This document shows, piece after piece, positions 8,255-16,598 of a stretch of 64,000 bases of DNA (positions are counted from its first letter, which is position 1; each line of letters opens with the position of its first letter). The stretch comes from Bacteroidales bacterium. GTDB taxonomy: Bacteria; Bacteroidota; Bacteroidia; Bacteroidales; UBA12077. Where the stretch lies: assembly GCA_003446015.1 (NCBI GenBank), contig DMBU01000044.1, positions 1-64,000 of the forward strand, given 5' to 3'. The position numbers and the translations under genes were made by a program. The notes under the pieces were generated by a model. It was not told the origin of the DNA. It made no database searches and saw only the letters and a program-made list of their open reading frames with translations.

Positions 8255-8506
8255 TTAAATATCTGAGAAATCCCCAACAGACAAAGAATCGTTCATTACT
8301 GAATCCATTATCATTCTGAACTTAAGATCTTTTTCAAGAATCTCAAAACGATTTATTAGCATTAAATAATCCTCTTTCATTGATTCTTGTTCCTGAAGTA
8401 AAATTTTATTCTTTTCACCTATCTCATAATACAAGAAAGCCCGATCTAAAAGAACTCCTAATAAAAAAAAGATTATAACGAGTAAGGTAACTTTGGACTT
8501 CTTCAT
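8255..8506 (-). CDS. Small single-pass membrane protein with coiled coil
   Basis: 83 residues: a basic start (MKKSKVT), one membrane helix (LLVIIFFLLGVLLD, about residues 8-22), and an extracytoplasmic or periplasmic helix with heptad character (EKNKILLQEQESMKEDYLML). No family recognised. The layout (anchor plus short coiled coil) resembles FtsB/FtsL-like small proteins in shape only; there is no supporting context. Confidence 0.55.
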   Translation of the reverse strand: MKKSKVTLLVIIFFLLGVLLDRAFLYYEIGEKNKILLQEQESMKEDYLMLINRFEILEKDLKFRMIMDSVMNDSLSVGDFSDI

Positions 8507-8635
8507 TTTCTAATAATCAATTTGTTACTAAGGTAAATATTTTTTTGGATATCTTAATGTTATGAAAGTAAATGAAACAATCTTTAGAAACTTGCAAGAA
8601 ATACATAACAGCTAAAAGCAGACTAACAAAAACAA

Positions 8636-8663
8636 AAAGCACAAATCTGAACGACTGTGCTTT
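8636..8663 (-). terminator. Intrinsic terminator of the 33-residue gene
   Basis: AAAGCACA (8636-8643) pairs with TGTGCTTT (8656-8663) across a 12-nt loop. On the minus strand the hairpin is followed by a T-rich run (complement of AACAAAAACA at 8627-8636). It lies 26 bp beyond the stop of the small gene at 8690. Confidence 0.75.
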
Positions 8664-8689
8664 AAATTAAAGTATGAGCAAATGAATTA

Positions 8690-8791
8690 CTATTTTTTAG
8701 CTTTCTTTTCTCTTTTTTCCTGCTTCTTTTCTTTAGCTGATTTAAGAGGTTCTTTTTTAACGTTCTTTTTTGCGTCTTGTGACTTAGCCAT
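8690..8791 (-). CDS. Lysine-rich 33-residue protein
   Basis: Short frame from ATG at 8791 to TAG at 8690, beginning MAKSQDAKKNVKKEPLKSAK and continuing with Lys/Glu/Arg only (about 45% Lys overall). It has its own terminator, and the composition is far from random for this AT-rich DNA. I recall similar 'MAKSQDAKKN..KKEP' mini-proteins annotated as hypothetical in many Bacteroidota, which supports it being a real gene. A highly basic, disordered peptide of this kind could bind RNA, DNA or the ribosome; the function is unknown. Confidence 0.7.
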   Translation of the reverse strand: MAKSQDAKKNVKKEPLKSAKEKKQEKREKKAKK

Positions 8792-9037
8792 AATATCAGT
8801 ATCTAATATTTTATAATTTTAGAGGATGAAAATCGTTTCCAAACCCTACAGCAAAGATAAGCTTAAATTAACTTGGATTGCTGCAATTGTTAAATTAAAT
8901 TTTCAAGAAATGAATACAGTTCTTTTCCCAATAACAATGTTCTTTACAAACAAATTCATCAAATTTTATAAATCAAATTAAAATAGTTATTTTGAAGAAA
9001 AAGTCATTCATCATGTTATTAAATTATTTACACGATG

Positions 9038-9087
9038 TTAACTTAACATTAATTTAATATTAACTATATTAAATGTACGTATTATTG
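9038..9087 (+). promoter_or_regulatory. Pho-box-like triple repeat and -7 element upstream of the porin
   Basis: TTAACT (9038-9043), TTAATT (9049-9054) and TTAACT (9060-9065) are spaced exactly 11 bp apart. TATTATTG (9080-9087) matches the -7 consensus TAnnTTTG at 7 of 8 positions. This predicts transcription starting around 9093. It therefore excludes translation from the in-frame ATG at 9073 and supports the ATG at 9121. The rest of the 329-bp gap (8792-9120) shows no other structure. Confidence 0.55.
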
Positions 9088-9120
9088 CAAACGAAAATAA
9101 TTTCTAAAACTAGAAAGCAA

Positions 9121-10134
9121 ATGAAGACAAATTGGCTATTTCCTCTGACACTTGGTGTAATTTTAGTGTTTTTTTCTTTTAGCTTGTTGGCTCAAAATAA
9201 TGAAGACCCATTTATACCTTCCGGGAAAATCAATGGAAAAGTTTTTAGCAATTTTCATTACCAGTTATTTTCTGAAGATGGTGAATCAGCATTTGCTGTT
9301 GAGCGTGCTTATTTTGGTTATGAATATTTCCTTTCGGAAAATTTTACAATAAATCTTAAACTTGATATTGGAAGCCCAAACCAGGATTCGCCCTACGATA
9401 TCTTAAAACGTTATGCTTATTTTAAAAATGCTGCCTTAATCTATACTAAAGACAAGCTTACTTTAAGTTTTGGGTTAATTGATTTATACCAGTTTAAGGT
9501 TCAGGAGAAATTTTGGGGTCACCGATATATTTATGAATCTTTTCAGGATGAACACAAATTTGGAAGCAGTGCAGATTTAGGAGCTGCCGTATTATATAAA
9601 TTCACTGATTATTTATCTGCTGATTTAACTGTAATGAATGGAGAAGGATATAATCAACTTCAAACTGACAACACGTATAAAACAGGACTCGGAATTACAG
9701 TAATCCCGTTTAAAGGCTTAACAGCACGTCTTTATGTTGATTATATAGAACAAGATGAAATTCAAACAACATGGGCTTCATTTATTGGGTATGATTTTAA
9801 GAAAATTGTACAGGTTGGTATTGAATACAATTATCAAATGAATAATAAATATAACGAGGATCAAAACTTACATGGATTTTCAGGTTATGCTTCATGGCAG
9901 GTTTTCGAAAAATGGCAAATTTTTGCCCGTTATGATAAATTATGGTCAAACACCTTAGCCGGAGAACCTTACGAATGGAATATAAATAAAGACGGAAGCG
10001 CTCTAATTACCGGCGTTCAATATAGTCCAATAAAAAACATCAATATTGCTGCAAATTATCAGGATTGGTATCCCTATGCACAAAACATTGATAATGAGTC
10101 GTATTTCTATTTAAATCTTGAATATAAATTTTAA
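9121..10134 (+). CDS. Outer-membrane porin-like beta-barrel, possible phosphate-type porin
   Basis: 337 residues from the ATG at 9121, with a clean signal peptide (MKTNWLFPLTLGVILVFFSF, cut after about residue 25). Extending to ATG 9073 would add a charged 16-residue segment and put the start upstream of the predicted transcription start. The mature protein alternates polar and aromatic residues as amphipathic strands and ends YFYLNLEYKF, a typical barrel C-terminus. Early motifs (ISGKINGKVFSNFHY-like, AFAVERAYFGYEYFLSENF) recall OprP/OprO-type phosphate porins and other 16-strand porins. There is no plug domain, so it is not TonB-dependent. The beta-helix lipoprotein gene follows 11 bp downstream, in the same operon. 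Confidence 0.8.
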   Translation: MKTNWLFPLTLGVILVFFSFSLLAQNNEDPFIPSGKINGKVFSNFHYQLFSEDGESAFAVERAYFGYEYFLSENFTINLKLDIGSPNQDSPYDILKRYAYFKNAALIYTKDKLTLSFGLIDLYQFKVQEKFWGHRYIYESFQDEHKFGSSADLGAAVLYKFTDYLSADLTVMNGEGYNQLQTDNTYKTGLGITVIPFKGLTARLYVDYIEQDEIQTTWASFIGYDFKKIVQVGIEYNYQMNNKYNEDQNLHGFSGYASWQVFEKWQIFARYDKLWSNTLAGEPYEWNINKDGSALITGVQYSPIKNINIAANYQDWYPYAQNIDNESYFYLNLEYKF

Positions 10135-10145
10135 TATTTACGATT

Positions 10146-11501
10146 ATGATTAAAAATCAATTTAAAACTATATTAGTACTTATAGCAATATTCCTTGTTA
10201 TTACATCATGTCGTAAAAGCGACATTATTATTGATACTAACACAAGCATTACAGACGATGGAAGTGGAACAGGTACAACTACCTGGACCAATGATAAAGA
10301 ATATATTTTAGAAGGATTTGTATTTGTAAATCCGGGTCAAACATTAACTATTGAGCCAGGTACTGTAATTAGAGCGAAAACAGGACAGGGCGAAAATGCA
10401 AGTGCTTTAATTGTTGCACGAGGAGCAAAAATAATTGCCGCGGGAACCCTAGAAGAGCCCATCGTGTTTACTGTTGAAGGTGATGATCTGGAAGGTTCGG
10501 TTCCACTCGAAGCTCGGGGTTTATGGGGTGGATTAATTATTTTAGGAAATGCCCAGCTAAATAGCGAATTTAATGAATCAAAAATTGAAGGAATACCTTT
10601 CTCTGAACCTCGCGGAATTTATGGGGGATCGGTAAATAACGACAACTCTGGTATTCTTAAGTATGTTTCGATACGTCATGGAGGAACTAATATTGGAGCC
10701 GATAACGAAATAAATGGACTAACGCTGGGAGGTGTAGGTTCAGGAACTACAATAGAATATGTTGAAGTAATATCGAACCAGGATGATGGCTTTGAGTTCT
10801 TTGGAGGAACCGTAAACTGTAAGTATTTAGTATCGGCTTTTTGTGGTGATGATGCTTTTGATTTCGACGAAGGATACAGAGGTAAAGGCCAGTTTTGGAT
10901 CGCTATTCAGGCTCCATCTCTGGGCGATAATTTAGCCGAACACGACGGTGGTACCGATCCCGTTTATGGAGAACCATATTGCATACCTGAAATATACAAT
11001 GCTACATATATTGGAAATAATACACTTCACTCATCCAACTTAATGGTCTTTTCAGATGATGCCGGAGGAAAATACTATAATTCCATATTCACATATCAGT
11101 CTGGAGGAACTAAAATTGAATATATTGATGGTTTTAATGATAGTTTTCATCAATTCGAGAATGAGAATTTAGTTCTTGAAAATAATATCTTTTATAACAT
11201 CGAAGGAAATAATAATTCTCTGATCTTATCAGCATTCAGTAAAGCTTCAGTGGATCTGACTTCTCAACAATCAGTTCTTCAAAATTACTTGTTAAGTGCA
11301 GGTAACGAGGTTATTAATCCAGGAATTGCAATTACAGAATCTGATTACAATGTTGTACCTACCGGCAATGTAGAAAGTAATCTGGCAGCTTATCCTGATG
11401 AATGGTACGATGAAGTAAGTTATAAAGGAGCTATTGATCCATCCGGTAATAACTGGCTGACAGGCTGGACATTACTAAGTGAATCGGGAAAGATTCTATA
11501 A
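10146..11501 (+). CDS. Beta-helix surface lipoprotein, paired with a porin
   Basis: 451-residue lipoprotein. The signal ends in the lipobox VITSC, with lipidated Cys at residue 22. Unlike its paralogue at 1114-2625 it has no Ig-like spacer; the beta-helix begins almost at once (TIEPGTVIRAKTGQGENA). Shared motifs include YVSIRHGGTNIGADNEING, LTLGGVGSGTTIEYVEV and NQDDGFEFFGGTVNCKYLV, then GDDAFDFDEGYRGKGQ. The Asp/Gly-rich turns could bind Ca2+ or other cations. It lies 11 bp after the porin gene, so the two are almost certainly co-transcribed from the Pho-box-like promoter. The molecular role is unknown. Confidence 0.8.
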   Translation: MIKNQFKTILVLIAIFLVITSCRKSDIIIDTNTSITDDGSGTGTTTWTNDKEYILEGFVFVNPGQTLTIEPGTVIRAKTGQGENASALIVARGAKIIAAGTLEEPIVFTVEGDDLEGSVPLEARGLWGGLIILGNAQLNSEFNESKIEGIPFSEPRGIYGGSVNNDNSGILKYVSIRHGGTNIGADNEINGLTLGGVGSGTTIEYVEVISNQDDGFEFFGGTVNCKYLVSAFCGDDAFDFDEGYRGKGQFWIAIQAPSLGDNLAEHDGGTDPVYGEPYCIPEIYNATYIGNNTLHSSNLMVFSDDAGGKYYNSIFTYQSGGTKIEYIDGFNDSFHQFENENLVLENNIFYNIEGNNNSLILSAFSKASVDLTSQQSVLQNYLLSAGNEVINPGIAITESDYNVVPTGNVESNLAAYPDEWYDEVSYKGAIDPSGNNWLTGWTLLSESGKIL

Positions 11502-11518
11502 TTTGCTATCTAAAATAA

Positions 11519-11549
11519 AAAAGCCTGGTAATTTCTTCACCAGACTTTT
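11519..11549. terminator. Bidirectional intrinsic terminator
   Basis: AAAAGCCTGGT (11519-11529) pairs with ACCAGACTTTT (11539-11549) with a single mismatch and a 9-nt loop. T-rich runs follow in both directions. It separates the convergent lipoprotein gene (stop 11501) and DUF4301 gene (stop 11554). Confidence 0.75.
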
Positions 11550-11553
11550 CTTT

Positions 11554-13080
11554 TTATTGATGTTCAGGTCTTAGTAAATCGTTTATTGTTTTTACCGGAT
11601 TAAATGTTACAATGGGCACTTCAACAAAAATAGTATTCCATTTTGCCATAGCACCATTCCAAAGCCCTGGTAATTCCTGTGCTTTTATGTCTTTTCCATC
11701 CTTAGATTTTTTTGAAATAAAACCTGTGTTTGGATCACGGAATTTTAGCAAATCAAACTTTTCACCTAAATAATTTTTTGTAGCACAAACCAGATCAACA
11801 GGATTAAAATGTGTTGAAGCTTTCAATATTTCCATTTGTCGTTTATCATCAGCATTAATTTGTGATGATTCAACAATTTGTAAATCAATATTACCATTGT
11901 GTAATTTAACCCAAAATGGTCCACCTCCGGGTTCTCCTTCATTTTTAACCATACCACAAACCCGAACAGGACGATTTAAAATTTCAAGCAAACATTTTGT
12001 GCTTGCTCTTGATTCTATTTTTTCGTAATGCACAACATGAACGCAAAGCTCTTCTTTTATAAATTCTTCTATTTCCTTTTTAGTTTCATCAGAAAAATCA
12101 TTCGACTCCAGAATATGAATGTATTCAAAAATGCGTTCCTGAAAAGATAAAAGCACTCCTGCCAGAGCTTTTTTATATTTTACAGTTATATCTATCAATC
12201 TAACAGGGACAACATTATCAATATTTTTAATAAATATAATATCTGAATCCAAATCGTTAAGATTTTCGATTAATGCTCCATGCCCACCCGGGCGAAACAA
12301 TAATGAACCGTCTTCATTTCTGAAAAGTTCATTTTCCAAATCAACGGCAACCATATCGGTTGAGGGCTTTTGTTGTGAAAAGCTAATTTCGAATTTAACA
12401 CCACATTGGGCTTCCAATTTTTCAACTTTCTCCGAAACCAAAGTATTAAATAAATCGATATGTTCTGGTGATATAGTAAAATGTATTTTTACTTTATTTC
12501 CAGGCGATTTTGCATAATGAATACCTTCAATTAAATGCTCTTCAAAAGCGGTTATAACATCATTATTGTTTTTATGAAACAACAATATTCCCTTTGGCTT
12601 TTGACCATAATTTAACCCATCATCAAAAAGAAAAAAGCGAAGAACTTCTTTATACCTCCCCTGTTTAATCAAATCTTCAATATCGAGATTGTTTTTTTTG
12701 ATGGTAAACCTTAATTCATTATAAAAAGCAAATTTCTTAATATCTATAAAAAACTTTTTTACATCAGTATCTTTAATCTGATTAATGCTATCGTACTTAT
12801 CTTGTGCTTTTTCGTAAAATTCAAACAGAAACTTGAACATTCTTGATGCAGCTCCTGATGCCGGTACAAATTTCAAACTATCCGGATTTATATCTTCAAA
12901 TAGTTTTATGTAAGCATCGGTTTCATTTTCAGTTAGCCGGATTATTCCATCGTTTACGATTGCCGGTTTTGAAATATCAAGCCAGGGAAATCCATCAGTA
13001 AAATTCAAAATCTGATTTTCTACCTCTTTTGTGGTTAACCCTTTTTCTTGGATTTGTCGAACATCATTTTCTGTAAACAT
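11554..13080 (-). CDS. DUF4301 family protein
   Basis: 508-residue cytoplasmic protein matching the DUF4301 family, which is common in Bacteroidota and has no assigned function. Conserved-looking segments are VPASGAASRMFKFLFEF (about 77-93), LFRPGGHGALIENLNDLDSD (about 265-285) with IFIKNIDNVVP, and GGGPFWVKLHNG (about 385-396). The glycine-rich GGHGAL stretch followed by an acidic-aromatic block recalls sugar-phosphate nucleotidyltransferases of the UDP-GlcNAc pyrophosphorylase type; that link is my inference. The gene stands alone between a terminator and a TonB receptor gene. Confidence 0.85.
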   Translation of the reverse strand: MFTENDVRQIQEKGLTTKEVENQILNFTDGFPWLDISKPAIVNDGIIRLTENETDAYIKLFEDINPDSLKFVPASGAASRMFKFLFEFYEKAQDKYDSINQIKDTDVKKFFIDIKKFAFYNELRFTIKKNNLDIEDLIKQGRYKEVLRFFLFDDGLNYGQKPKGILLFHKNNNDVITAFEEHLIEGIHYAKSPGNKVKIHFTISPEHIDLFNTLVSEKVEKLEAQCGVKFEISFSQQKPSTDMVAVDLENELFRNEDGSLLFRPGGHGALIENLNDLDSDIIFIKNIDNVVPVRLIDITVKYKKALAGVLLSFQERIFEYIHILESNDFSDETKKEIEEFIKEELCVHVVHYEKIESRASTKCLLEILNRPVRVCGMVKNEGEPGGGPFWVKLHNGNIDLQIVESSQINADDKRQMEILKASTHFNPVDLVCATKNYLGEKFDLLKFRDPNTGFISKKSKDGKDIKAQELPGLWNGAMAKWNTIFVEVPIVTFNPVKTINDLLRPEHQ

Positions 13081-13131
13081 TTTTTGATCATTTTAATGTT
13101 TATACAAATCTACAATGATTTTAAGAATAAC

Positions 13132-15588
13132 TTAGAATTTTACAGTTAATTTAAGATTAAACCGACGAGATGTAAGGTAATTTGGAACTGCATACTGAGA
13201 AGCATCACCCTCCTGGTTATTAACAGTTTTAACCCACATGTAAGAAATTGTGTTGTTAATATCAAGCAAATTAAAAATTTCAAAACTAATCCACATATTT
13301 TCAAAAGAATTCAACCATTTGATTTTTTCGAAATTTTTATCTTTGCTAATAATCACTTTCGATAAACCTAAATCAACCCGTTTATATGCTCTCATCCTAA
13401 AAACATGATCGTATCGATCTTGTTCGGGAGAAGAAAAAGGTAAACGGCTTCCATAATGCAAGCTAAGATTCATTCTGAATGTTGGGTTCATTGGCAGATA
13501 ATCCTGAAAATACATGCTAAAATTCACCAATTGATCAGTAGGTCGAGGATAATATCCCGGTTCAATAAGTTCTCCTTCTGAATTATAATAAAAGTCTCCG
13601 TCAATATCCTCTTTCGTTTGCATAAAAGATAAACTTGCCCAGGATTCAATTCCTTCAACGAATTCACCATTTACCTTAAAATCTATACCATAAGCATAAC
13701 CTTTAGCCATATTTTGAGCAGAATATTCCAAATGCACATTATCAATTTTATAAGGGATAAGATCGTATAAAAATTTATAGTACAATTCAGTTGATAATTT
13801 AAAAGGTCTGTTCCATGCTTTAAATATATAATCATTGCCTAAAACAAAATGAACTGATTTTTGCGATTTAATATCCGGATTTACAACACCATCTGAATTT
13901 TTCATTTCCTTATAAAAAGGAGGTTGATAATATAAACCAGATGAAAACCTGAAAAGCATATCTTTTTCCCAATTAGGTTCATATGAGATCGACATACGAG
14001 GTGTTATAATTAATTCATCACTAAAATCCCAATAATTTGCACGTAAACCTATGTTAAAATAAAAACTTGCATTATTTGCCAATTTCTTATTATATGTGTT
14101 TTGAATATATGCACTTACACGATTTGAATTAATTTGATTGGCAGCTCTTGCGGTTTCATAAAGCTCAATGCTCTCACCGGTATAAGGTAAAGAGAACCCG
14201 GCAGAATCAAGCATTTTCCATTGACTAACTTTATCATCAATTTGTTCGAAGTTATACTGAGCACCCCAACGTAATTTATTATGGTTTGAATAAAAACCTC
14301 CTTTAAATGAAACAGAGTATACATTAGCTGTCAGATAATTTCGAGCATGATTTAGAAAAGTTCCAATACCAATATTCATCAAACTATCGCCATATGTATC
14401 GGAACCAACTGTATTGTCTAATTCATTTAAATAATACTGACCCTGAATATCATATGTTTCTTGTTCTAAGGTTTGAAATGCAGAAAAAATAAGTTTTAAT
14501 GAAAGATTCTCATTTGGATTATAATTAGTTGTAAATGCTCCTAAATAAGTCTCAAAACGATCAACTTCCATTCCATCGTAATATATTTTTAGGTTTAAAG
14601 CCTGATTAATGGTGCCAAAAGACGTTTCTCTGTTTTCTGGAATAAATTTGTAACTATTTAATGAATAATATCCCAAAAAATCAAAATCGAGAAATCTGTT
14701 TACTTTATAAGTTAAATAGGTTTGAAGATCATAAAAATTGGGATCATACGCTCCTTTTGTTTCAAGTGAATTCAAAATATATTGTGATGTTTTATATCTT
14801 AATCCGGTATTATAAGTAAACTTTCCATTTTTAGAAATATCTTCGACATGGGCCGTACCTCCTAATAAACTCAAAGACACATTTCCGGAAAATTCAACTG
14901 GTTTATTGTACCTAATGTCTAAAACCGATGACATTTTATCGCCAAATCGAGATTCAAATCCACCTGAAGAAAAATGAATTGAAGAAACCATATCTGAATT
15001 CAAAAAGCTTAACCCTTCCTGCTGACCAGAGCGAACCAACAGAGGGCGATAAATTTCTATGTCATTAACATATACAAGGTTCTCATCGAAATTACCTCCA
15101 CGCACAGAATATTGTGAGCTCAATTCAGAATTTGATGAAACTCCTGGCATTGTTTTTATTAAGGATTCAAGATTACCTGAAACATCAGGATTTAATGCAA
15201 TATGCTTCGCTTCGATCTTAATTAGATTGCTTTCAGGCGAAAGTTCTCCAACCACCGAAACTTCACCAATATCGCTCACTAAAACCTCAAGGAAAATATT
15301 ATAATCTGAAATACTATCTATTTTAGAATTAACATTAAAACTCTGAGCCATATATCCAATGCACGAAACCTGAATTAAGACTTGCTTTTCTTTAGGAATT
15401 TTTAAAGAGTAAGATCCATCTTTCTCAGAAATAACACCCGTATTGTTTAACATATTTCGTATGTGTGCAGACTCAATCGGTTTGCCTTCAAGATCAAAGA
15501 CTTTTCCTTTTAATGAAGTAATTTCCTGTGCAACAGACGAAATTGCGAAATAGAAAATAAAAAAATATATGGTTAAAAAAAACTTCAT
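13132..15588 (-). CDS. TonB-dependent receptor with carboxypeptidase-like domain
   Basis: 818 residues from the ATG at 15588 (a TTG one codon earlier is less likely). Signal peptide MKFFLTIYFFIFYFAISSVA. Residues about 25-105 are a CarboxypepD_reg-like domain (SLKGKVFDLEGKPIESAHI, KDGSYSLKI). The plug is at about 125-230 (SNLIKIEAKHIALNPDVSGN, QYSVRGGNFDENLVYVNDIE), and then a barrel ends in RRFNLKLTVKF. This is the FecA/CirA-like architecture with the plug motif YSVRGG. It stands alone, without a SusD partner, and its substrate cannot be told. Confidence 0.9.
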   Translation of the reverse strand: MKFFLTIYFFIFYFAISSVAQEITSLKGKVFDLEGKPIESAHIRNMLNNTGVISEKDGSYSLKIPKEKQVLIQVSCIGYMAQSFNVNSKIDSISDYNIFLEVLVSDIGEVSVVGELSPESNLIKIEAKHIALNPDVSGNLESLIKTMPGVSSNSELSSQYSVRGGNFDENLVYVNDIEIYRPLLVRSGQQEGLSFLNSDMVSSIHFSSGGFESRFGDKMSSVLDIRYNKPVEFSGNVSLSLLGGTAHVEDISKNGKFTYNTGLRYKTSQYILNSLETKGAYDPNFYDLQTYLTYKVNRFLDFDFLGYYSLNSYKFIPENRETSFGTINQALNLKIYYDGMEVDRFETYLGAFTTNYNPNENLSLKLIFSAFQTLEQETYDIQGQYYLNELDNTVGSDTYGDSLMNIGIGTFLNHARNYLTANVYSVSFKGGFYSNHNKLRWGAQYNFEQIDDKVSQWKMLDSAGFSLPYTGESIELYETARAANQINSNRVSAYIQNTYNKKLANNASFYFNIGLRANYWDFSDELIITPRMSISYEPNWEKDMLFRFSSGLYYQPPFYKEMKNSDGVVNPDIKSQKSVHFVLGNDYIFKAWNRPFKLSTELYYKFLYDLIPYKIDNVHLEYSAQNMAKGYAYGIDFKVNGEFVEGIESWASLSFMQTKEDIDGDFYYNSEGELIEPGYYPRPTDQLVNFSMYFQDYLPMNPTFRMNLSLHYGSRLPFSSPEQDRYDHVFRMRAYKRVDLGLSKVIISKDKNFEKIKWLNSFENMWISFEIFNLLDINNTISYMWVKTVNNQEGDASQYAVPNYLTSRRFNLKLTVKF

Positions 15589-15734
15589 CAATTATTTAAG
15601 GTTTAATAAGCTATAAACAGTAAAATCAATAAAATAGTATTGTGTTTTTTAAGAAAGTCAAAACTAATCCATTTGACTTAGATTAGAAAAAAACAATAAC
15701 TTTATTTGCTGATAAAACAAAAGAATTAAAAATC

Positions 15735-16145
15735 ATGACACATCAAATTGAAATTACACTTCCATCCTTTAATCGTGGATATCATATTATAAGCCATATT
15801 ATTAACCGGGAAATCGGGGAGTTACCTGAAAAAGGAATCATTCATATTTTTATAAAACATACTTCAGCTGCTTTGGCTATTAACGAAAATGCTGATCCTT
15901 CGGTAACAGTTGATTTTGAGAAATTCATGAATCGTTTGATTCCTGATGGTGACAAATTATATACTCATACCCTGGAAGGACCAGATGATATGGCTGCACA
16001 CATCAAAGCTTCTATGTTTGGCCAATCATTAAGCATTCCAATTACAAATCACAGGTTAAATCTGGGAACATGGCAGGGTATATATTTATGTGAATTCAGA
16101 AATCATGGTGGAAACCGGAAATTAGTTATAACAATCTATAACTAA
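15735..16145 (+). CDS. YjbQ/UPF0047 family protein
   Basis: 136 residues, full length for the YjbQ (UPF0047) family. Diagnostic motifs are HTSAALAINENADPSV (about 46-61), HAxxxxxG-type region (DDMAAHIKASMFGQSLSIPI) and LNLGTWQGIYLCEFRNHGG near the C-terminus, with the conserved His, Glu and Asp of the presumed active site present. Members show weak thiamine-phosphate synthase activity and some databases use that name, but the physiological role is unsettled. It is a single gene, divergent from the TonB receptor. Confidence 0.9.
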   Translation: MTHQIEITLPSFNRGYHIISHIINREIGELPEKGIIHIFIKHTSAALAINENADPSVTVDFEKFMNRLIPDGDKLYTHTLEGPDDMAAHIKASMFGQSLSIPITNHRLNLGTWQGIYLCEFRNHGGNRKLVITIYN

Positions 16146-16598
16146 TAACAGTCTTAAACTTTAAGATTAGAACAATAAAAAAAAATATTATGTATAATTT
16201 GAAATATTCACATTGATGTAATTCTATATAAAATTTTAAAGCTCTGTTTTTCAACATCATGAACAGCACAATTCTAAACACCAATTTACTTACATTTTGT
16301 AACCTTATATTGATTTTTACTAAAAATATGTTATTAAAAACATTGATTTTTTGGTCAATTATTAAAAATAACACTACATTTGCTTAAGTAAATGAAATTT
16401 AAACTTAACTATTTTTCATTGTGAAAGTAAGTAAGGTAATTTATTATTACGTAATTGCAATTCAGGTTGGCTACCTTAAACGCTTCGGTGGTCTATGATT
16501 CTGTAAAAACTTTCTACAACATCCATCTTTATTTTTATAAGTTTCTGAATTTTCATAACTTATGCTTTTTAAAAAAGAAATAATTAAACTAAAATAAC
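16146..16598. other. 453-bp gap before iorA, with a possible leader structure
   Basis: No credible gene. Most of the stretch is plain AT-rich DNA. At 16463-16494 there is a locally GC-richer block (AGGT-5-nt-ACCT hairpin followed by a CTTCGG tetraloop-like motif) about 110 bp upstream of the iorA start. It may be a short structured leader of the iorA mRNA, but I could not match it to a known riboswitch. Confidence 0.3.

Noticed and set aside
9073..9120. An extended start for the porin at ATG 9073
   Set aside because: It adds a charged N-terminus ahead of a perfect signal peptide and lies upstream of the predicted transcription start.
16126..16374. An 82-codon minus-strand open frame after the YjbQ gene
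   Set aside because: It has hydrophobic, AT-driven composition, overlaps the end of a real gene and has no recognisable domain.
16463..16494. A known riboswitch before iorA
   Set aside because: The short hairpins do not match any riboswitch class that I can recall; kept only as a low-interest structure.
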